From Paguma larvata (lineage: Eukaryota > Chordata > Mammalia > Carnivora > Viverridae), in NCBI GenBank assembly GCA_030068075.1, contig CM057829.1, positions 88,589,889 through 88,653,888 of the forward strand: DNA of 64,000 nt, in the 5' to 3' direction. Below the pieces are notes generated by a model. The model saw nothing but the letters and a program-made list of their open reading frames with translations, did not search any database and was not told the origin of the DNA. The translations under genes were made by a program, and so were the position numbers. Shown one piece after another: positions 57,501 to 64,000 of this stretch (positions within the stretch are counted from its first letter, which is position 1; each line of letters begins with the position of its first letter).

Positions 57501-57619
57501 TCTCTTTTCAAAAGAAGCAAAGGGCTAGAACACAGTTAGATGCATGTACTATTTACCCAAAGGGAAGCAATTTTCAAAGCATGTGTTGAGGTCAGCGCAG
57601 TTTCAGAAGGCGCATTCGA
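54576..57619. other. Unique non-coding sequence
   Basis: About 3 kb without recognised repeats except (GAAA)n at 56824-56841 and a small A run near 55541-55551. A 22-bp imperfect tandem copy lies at 57275-57319. Short ORFs (54844-55029, 55261-55464, 56973-57287) match nothing known. Confidence 0.45.
56824..56841 (+). repeat. (GAAA)n microsatellite
   Basis: Four to five GAAA units. Confidence 0.85.
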
Positions 57620-57812
57620 CAACAAAGACTTAACACTTGTCCTCTACCAGACATGGTATAAAACGTTAAAATGTATTAACATATTTTATCTCCACAACAT
57701 CTTTTTGAGGCAGTCATATTCTTTTTACAGGTGATTAAACTGAGGCTCAGGGAAAATTACAAACTCACCCTAGATCAAATTGTACCTAGAGAAGGTGGGA
57801 TTTGAACTCAAG
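57620..57812 (-). mobile_element. MIR SINE
   Basis: 'ATGTATTAACATATTTTATC', 'TCCACAACATCTTTTTGAGG', 'TTTTTACAGGTGATTAAACT', 'GAGGCTCAGGGAAAATTACA', 'GGTGGGATTTGAACTCAAGG': reverse MIR. Confidence 0.9.
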
Positions 57813-59045
57813 GAAGGAAGGTCACAGGGAGGCCAAGCGGTAGGTCCGTTGGCTGTCAATCTGTCCAGTTCTCCCCAGGACCTACATGCAGATAACTAAC
57901 TCAGTCCCCGAGTGCTTCTTGGCTGTCAACAATTGTGCTGCGTTCCATACGCTACGTTTACAAATCACTTTTTAAAAAATGAATATTCAAAGACTTAACC
58001 AACGGTACTTTCACATTAAGTCAAATTAATCAGAATATTGGCTTAATCAGAAGACAGACTTCCTCAATCATTCCTACTCAACACTACTCTGTTGCTTAAG
58101 AACCCAACAGACCAATAGGGGAAGGAGGAATACTTTATGTTATTGGAATACTTCAAAAGTTGTAAGCGAAAAGTTTCAGCAGAAGGGGTAGAATTACCTT
58201 AGCTAAGATTTAATTGACACAAGCATTCTCCTGCATGAAAAAGGACAAAATACTTTGCAAATGTAAGTGCTGATCACTACAGGTAGGAGAAAACACCGCT
58301 GGTATCTGTTAGCACTGTGCTAGAACCTCATTTCTGTGTCACACTTGGAAAGAGGGGGCCACTGGGACAGCCCCCTATGATATCTCCTCTTGCACAGAAG
58401 TCATTCTGTATGAGACCAAATGCAGTTGAAATCAGGGCACAAAACAGTTTGTCCTCTCCAAGACAAAAAGTTAAAGATGGCTATAAATTTGGGGATGGGA
58501 ATAAGGGAGGATGGGAGAACAAGAGATGTTCAGATTTTAAATGAAATTTCTACATCTTTAACCACAGCTCTTATGGTTTGTAAAAGACAAAGTGCCAGAA
58601 AGCTGATCCTTGCTCAATAATAAGATGCAGGCGCAGCCAAAGCAGGGTGCTTGCAGGCACCGAAGTGGGGCTTGGCTGGGAGAACAGCGGCAGTTCTGAG
58701 ACCCTTCTCACAGGGCTATTCTGACTCCGGCAAGCCCCTATGGGGCCTTTGGTGTGGTTTGACTGACTAACACAGGGCAAATTTCATGCTGGCTTGAACC
58801 TAATACCTCTCTGTTTCTATTGAATTTTTTTTTATTATTTACAAAGCAACTTGCCCCCCAAAAATCCTAGAATGAGATTTCAAAGTTGTTTTTTTTTTTC
58901 AGGGGTGAGGGTTTGGCTACAAGTTGTCAGGGGAACATAAAACCAAAAACACAAGTACTGGCCTCACTCTGAGTAATTTCAGAAGAAAACAAGCCTTTTC
59001 GGAAATGTATGCTCCTAACAGAGCTGGTTGCAGTGCAGGCGACAC
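57813..59045. other. Unique non-coding sequence
   Basis: T run at 58887-58898. Otherwise nothing recognised. Confidence 0.45.
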
Positions 59046-59300
59046 GGGTTTGCAGTCCGCATTGGAACCAGGCAAACCTGAGTTCATGTCCCATGTCTGC
59101 TATTTGTCAGTTGTTTAACTTTGGAAAAGCCACTTAATTTCTGTATTTATTCATTTCCTCCACCTTACGATGGGCATAATGAGACTGCTTACTTCACAGA
59201 AGAGGGAAAATTAAGTCAGATGAATTGTGGAAGGCATTTTCTACAGTGCCTACCAGGTAGTAAGTGTTCAATAAAAGCCAAGTGTTGTCACTGCGATTGT
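59046..59300 (+). mobile_element. MIR SINE, nearly complete
   Basis: 'CAGGCAAACCTGAGTTCATG', 'TCAGTTGTTTAACTTTGGAA', 'AAGCCACTTAATTTCTGTAT', 'GATGGGCATAATGAGACTGC', 'CTACAGTGCCTACCAGGTAG', 'TAAGTGTTCAATAAAAGCC'. Confidence 0.9.
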
Positions 59301-60700
59301 TTTATGGTTTGCAGTTTGATTGAACTTCGTTAAGATTCCAAAGGATTCTCACCCTTTCTCTTCCTCCCTCCCCTCTTTCTACTCTCTGTCTTTCTTACCT
59401 ATTTCAGCTCAATTCTTTGCCTCCTTGTGGAGAATTTGACAATCCTGATTCCAAAACGCTTCACAAAAGGATACGTAACTGATTCTGGGGAGGCTAAAAT
59501 GGTAATCCCATCGGAATTGGCATGTTCACTGGGAAAACGTAAAGACTAAAACATAAGAGGTTTGGGGAAAACACGCAGCAGATTTGAATTCTTAGTGGAT
59601 CAAGTCATTCCAAATGTTTTCATATGGATATGTTCAGAGTAACTTGGAAAAAAGTAAAGACAAATTTAAGAAAGTTAAGGTATGCCTAAAATGTGCCATT
59701 CACAAAAAATCTCCTTTTACTTCAAGACGTTTAAAAGGGTCCCATGAAAGGATTTTCAGATTTTTATGTTGAATTTTTACATACTAATTTGCAAGGTAAA
59801 AGAGAGCTGGGATGAAAAGATAATTTTTCTCTAGGGTAAAAATGAATACAAATTAAAGAGTTAAATTCTTAGGTTAGGAAATGTGCTTGACTTCCAAAAG
59901 AGCTGTGTGATTCACTCATATGCCCACATTTATTCAATGAAATGTAACATGCTACTGAAACATTGCTCTCCACCAATACTTTATGCCACAGTCTAAGAAA
60001 CGCTGAGGATTAATAGCAGAGGAAAACAGCTCTGTTTGGCTGAATAAACATTGCACAAACACTGAACTCTGTGTGGGATCATTAGTTTTTTCATCATACT
60101 ATTTCTAGAATTGAAAAATCACAAATCCCTCTCCAGCTTAGTTCTTTTATGCAACAAAAGCATTACCCAGACCAGCTAAGATGTATTCTTCGGGATTCTG
60201 ACATCTCTGGAATGTCAAACAGGTTCAGTAGACACCAAATACAGATTCTCTCTTTCATGTGGAAAGGTTAAGTAAGAAAAGACTTCATGTGAGGAAACTG
60301 CCCCATAATTCAAGGGTTATTTTAATTTAATCTGAGTGTGTTTCGATTTACATATAGACTGGAATGCAGTCTCAGAGGGGGAAAAATCTATTTTGAGTAA
60401 ATCAACATTTGGGGGGAATAAAACTGACCATTTTAAAAAACGACGCACATTGTAAAGCTCTATATGTATTTGAGAGAAGCCGGCGTCAACATCACATGAG
60501 ACTGTCATTATTTAAAAATGAACTATCCATAAAAACATTATGAGTGTGTTCCTTGATTAAAAAATTGGCCCTACAGCCTTCTGAAATTTTGAAAGACTTA
60601 TGGTCTTTAAGCCGCCATAGCTTTTAACCAGACAAGCACATTCTTCTGGAAGATATTCCTGCAGTAGAATATAAATTAACCACAGACACGATGAAATGGC
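59301..60700. other. Unique non-coding sequence
   Basis: Nothing recognised. Confidence 0.45.
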
Positions 60701-61110
60701 CAGAGCTGGCAACGATGGGAGAGAGCTGGATGAGATTAGAAATTAAATGAATAAAATATGGTGAACGTTTATCAACAAATATTTAATCATCGAGTTATTT
60801 TTATTGTAACCTTGAAAGAGGAGAGTACAATCGATAAATGGCATTTGTATTTCTGCTCTTCCTTAATTACAATTGTTTAGGGTTAATTTATAGACTTGTA
60901 AGAACGAATATAACACTATGATTTTCTTGCACCTCTTCAAGAAATGATTGCAGTCACTTTGCTTAGAAGTTTAATTCAAATTGTGACTAATTATTTCAGT
61001 CCCTCTGAGGAATCACTGAATGTATTTAATTTAACCTTTAGGACAATTTATGCTGTTTAACCTTAAGTATAAGTTCAACGAAGCACTACAATGAGCATTT
61101 AGGACACAGG
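60701..61110. promoter_or_regulatory. Candidate conserved non-coding element
   Basis: Repeat-free AT-rich block with 'CAATCGATAAATGGC' (CUT/ONECUT-like ATCGAT), 'CTTAATTACAATTG', 'GACTAATTATTTCAG' and 'CAAATATTTAATCATCGAG'. Enhancer-like look; function inferred. Confidence 0.3.
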
Positions 61111-61130
61111 TCTATGGAAGGAGAAGACTT

Positions 61131-61190
61131 GAGTTTTGTTTTGTTATGGTGGTGGTTGTTTTTTTGTTTGTTGGTTGGTTGGTTTTTTTC
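61131..61190 (+). repeat. G/T-rich low-complexity tract
   Basis: TTTTG and TTGG units in succession. Confidence 0.75.
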
Positions 61191-61330
61191 CACAGGGTCT
61201 GAAGTCAACTTCATGCACAAATTAATTTAGTGTCTACTTTCACAAATCGCACCTGTAAGAAACCTTTTTGATATCTCTTCTGGGACTTCTTTCATGTCTG
61301 AAATTCCATCATTAAAATTTTATTTCTTTT

Positions 61331-62572
61331 TCTGTGTTTGCAGATGACTTTGTTGTCCATGTAGAAAATTCTAAAGAATCTACCAAAAATCTACTAAAAC
61401 TAATAAGTGAATTTAGCAAGTTCACACGATCTGGGGTCTACATACAAGTCAATTATATTTCTATATATTACCAATGAACAGTTGGTAATTGGAACAAAGA
61501 ACAATACTTTTAAGGATGACATCATAAAATATGAACTATTTAGGAAATGTCTTTAAAATATATATATTTTTAAAAATATACATATATTAAAAAAACCTAT
61601 AAAACATTACTAAAAAGCATTATGTAACAACTAAATTAACAGAGAGGTGTATCTTGTATTAGAAGCTAAATATTGTTAAGATGTCATTTCTTCCTGGATT
61701 AGTGTACAGATTCAAAGCATTTCTAATTAAAATCAGTATAGTTTTTTTTGGTTTTGTTTTTGGAAAAAAGGGATAAATAGACTTTACAGTTTATGTGGAA
61801 ATCAATGAAACTTAAAATAGCCTAAAAAGCTTTGGGATGGGAGCAGGAGAACAATGTTAGAGAACTCCCATTGTCGGATTTCAAGAATTACTTCAGTAAG
61901 CAAGCTGAGGTGACACTGGCATATGCATAAATATGAAGATCAGTAGAACAGAATAAGAATCCAGAAATAAATCCAATATTTATTTATTTTATTATTATTA
62001 TCCAATATGGTAAAAGGGTTTTCAACAAAAGTATCAAGGTAATTCAATGAAGAATGATAGAATTTTCAAAAATGGTGCCCAAACAAAAATGCAAAATAAA
62101 TATATGCAAACAAAAATTACTTCAAAATATATCAGCAAAACTATGAGACTTCTAGAAGAAAGCACAGAACAAAATCTTTTTCACTTTGAGTTACACAAAG
62201 ATTTCTTAGGATACAAAAACTATGAATTTAAAAAATAATAAATTAGACTTTATTAATGCTGAAATTTTCTGCTCTTCAAAAGACACTGCTAAGAAAATGA
62301 AAAGGCAAGCCATACACCAGGAGAAAACATTTGCAAAATATATATCTGACAAAGGATTTCTATTCAGAATAGATAAAAGCTCTTCAATTCAATAAGAAAA
62401 TACACAACCTGATTTTGATTAGTGGGCAACAGCTTTGAACAGACACTTGACCAACAAGGAGATATTATGACAAAGAGAAACATGGGAAAAGATGCTTAAC
62501 ATCACTAGCCTCTAGGAAAATACAAATTAAACCAGAATGAGATACCGCTGTACACCCATTAGAATAGCTATG
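61331..62572 (+). mobile_element. Old L1, ORF2 3' part (before nested insertion)
   Basis: L1 ORF2 order: 'GTAGAAAATTCTAAAGAATC', 'CTAATAAGTGAATTTAGCAA', 'TATATTACCAATGAACAGTT', 'AGAACAATGTTAGAGAACTC', 'GGCATATGCATAAATATGAA', 'AGGAGAAAACATTTGCAAAA', 'GATACCGCTGTACACCCATT'. Many stops; inactive. Confidence 0.93.
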
Positions 62573-62890
62573 TTTTATTTTTTATTTTTTATTTTTATTT
62601 TTTTGGTTATGGAACACCATTATTGTATTTTTGATCTTTTTAAAAAATTTTATTTAAATCCAAGATAGTTAACATATATTACAATAATAATTTCAGAAGT
62701 AGAATTTAGTGATTCATCATTTACATATAACACCCAGTGCTCATTCCAAAAAGTGCCCTCCTTAATCCCCATCATCCATCTAGCCCATCCTCCCACTCCC
62801 CTCCCCTCCAGCAACCCTCAGTGTGTTCTCTGTATTTAAGAGTCTTTTATGATTTGCCTCCCTCACTGTTTTGAACTTATTCTTCCTTCC
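62573..62890 (-). mobile_element. Carnivore L1 3' end nested in the old L1
   Basis: Starts with TTTTA-rich tail. Then 'TATTTAAATCCAAGATAGTT', 'AACATATATTACAATAATAA', 'ACACCCAGTGCTCATTCC', 'CTCCTTAATCCCCATCATCC', 'GTTCTCTGTATTTAAGAGTC': reverse of the carnivore L1 3' UTR. Approximate flanks AGCTATGTTTTA and AGCTACATTTTA suggest the insertion duplication. Confidence 0.85.
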
Positions 62891-63400
62891 TTAGAGGAGC
62901 TACATTTTAAAACTAAGAAGAAAGACCAAGATCCAATGACAACACAGAGTAATTGGAACTCTCATACATTGTGCATGGGAATAGAAAATGAGGTCACTCT
63001 GGAAAAGTTTTGTATTTCTTTTAAAGTTAATATACACTTATCTTGTGACCCAGCCATTTCACTCTTAAGTATTTATTCAAGAGAAATGAAACATATTCAT
63101 ATATAGATGATACCTAAATTTTCATAAACAATTTTTTTCATAAGAGCCCCAGAGAACAACCCAAATGTTCGACAATAGGTAAATGGGATAGATAAATTGT
63201 GATATATCCCATACAGTGGGATAATACTTAGCAATCAAAAGAAATTAACGTACAAAGTCCTGGGTGAATCTTATTAACATTAGGCCAGCAAAAGAAATCA
63301 GACACAAAAAATTTATGCTCTATTATTCCATTTATACGGAATTCTAGAAAAGGCAAACTAAGCTATGGTGCTCTCTGCAAAAGGAAGATAGATAAACACA
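62891..63400 (+). mobile_element. Old L1, 3' end after nested insertion
   Basis: Resumes with 'TAATTGGAACTCTCATACAT', 'ATCTTGTGACCCAGCCATTT', 'GAGAACAACCCAAATGTTCG', 'AAAGAAATCAGACACAAAAA', 'TCTATTATTCCATTTATACG'. The 85-residue ORF is an L1 relic. Confidence 0.92.
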
Positions 63401-63429
63401 TAATTATAAAAGTGCAAACGAATACCTTG

Positions 63430-63830
63430 TTCTTTATTGAAGTTACTAATACTAGGTGCCATAACAGATGATCCCTGAAATTTCAGTGCATCAGCACAAG
63501 AAAAGTTTATTTCTGCCTCACACGAAGCCTAATGCAGCCCCTGAAGGCTCTTATCTACCCTGTGACTCGAAGATTCGGGTTCTCTCCCTCTGGGATGTTG
63601 CCGTCTGGACACCTTGTTTCCAAAGTCACTGGTGCAGAGGAAAAAAGAAGTAAAGGAAGCACACCAGCTCTTAAATGCCTTGGTTCAGAAATCACACATG
63701 TCACTTCCATTTATATTCCATTGGTCAGGCTTAGTCATTTAGCTCTAAACTCCAAGGTAGACTGGGAAACTTAAGGGCAAATGAAATATTTGGTGAGCAC
63801 CGAATCTGCCCCATACATTTTACCTACTTC
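63430..63830. mobile_element. Dispersed mammalian repeat, family not assigned
   Basis: 'CCATAACAGATGATCCCTGA', 'CAGCACAAGAAAAGTTTATT', 'TCTGCCTCACACGAAGCC', 'CAGCTCTTAAATGCCTTGGT', 'TTCCATTGGTCAGGCTTAGT' fit a phrase order I know from common mammalian medium-copy repeats but cannot name. The overlapping short ORFs are not genes. Confidence 0.45.
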
Positions 63831-64000
63831 AAGATATGGAGAAAGGGTGAAGGAAGCTTAAAACCTGAGGCAAAAAAGAAAAAGAAAAAAAAAGGAGATC
63901 CATGTGATAGACTGGAAGAGGAGAGTGGGTAGGAGAGCCCTGAAGACAAACTATCTCAAAATCTTCCTCTGTTAAACCCAATCCACTTCTGCTGTCACCT
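63831..64000. other. Unique sequence to window end
   Basis: Short A-rich tract at about 63871-63893. Nothing else recognised. Confidence 0.45.

Noticed and set aside
1..64000. CRISPR array, operon, phage or bacterial mobile system
   Set aside because: The window is mammalian nuclear DNA: SINE/LINE/MIR content, no dense ORFs, no regularly spaced repeats.
1..64000. Endogenous retrovirus
   Set aside because: No LTR pair, primer-binding site, or gag/pol/env-like frame seen; all recognised retroelements are non-LTR.

Overview
This is a stretch of mammalian nuclear DNA, AT-rich, with no convincing protein-coding gene. The lineage marker is the set of tRNA-Lys-derived carnivore SINEs (CAN-SINE/SINEC). 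The best copies (1-197, 43314-43520, 49336-49543) carry the 'CCTGGGTGGCTCAGT' head, the 'GAGTTCGAGCCCCGCG' B box and a CT-rich stretch before 'AAAATAAATAAACGTTAAAA'. That version is typical of cats and other feliforms; dogs have a different SINE head. A piece of carnivore-type L1 3' end at 62573-62890 agrees. A felid, or at least a feliform carnivore, is the best guess.

Layout: about 17 SINE insertions, many with clear target-site duplications, sit among old mammalian repeats. L2 3' ends occur in both orientations; the longest are 17701-18640 and the SINE-split 45855-46720. MIR copies are at 6.5, 16.4, 28.4, 34.9, 39.1, 44.2, 54.3, 57.6 and 59.1 kb. Degenerate L1 3' fragments are at 11.5, 14.1, 21.3, 24.0, 25.2, 32.3, 47.2, 48.6 and 61.3-63.4 kb. 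Microsatellites include a 284-bp GGAA/GAAA tract at 32865-33148 that grew inside an L1 3' UTR. Between repeats lie unique segments of 0.3-2 kb. Several have the homeodomain-motif-rich look of conserved enhancers (2.4, 9.8-10.3, 35.5-36.5, 50.4-50.9, 52.3-52.8, 60.7-61.1 kb), but conservation cannot be judged from one sequence.

Genes: nearly all short ORFs read through SINEs, L2 copies or simple repeats and are artefacts. The only segment with coding-exon features is 20534-20732 on the minus strand (199 bp, open throughout, AG acceptor, AAG|GTAAGG donor); I do not recognise the protein. A GC-rich island-like block at 51250-51495 is the other possible transcribed or promoter element. The window reads as a gene desert or the inside of a very large intron.

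No new multi-gene system is visible. The things most worth checking are the candidate exon, a 103-bp recent duplication of an old L2 segment (5246-5348 and 6172-6274), a homotypic ATTGATC cluster near 52.5 kb, a palindromic homeodomain-site array at 9982-10016, and CTCF-like motifs at 8077-8095 and 12392-12403.
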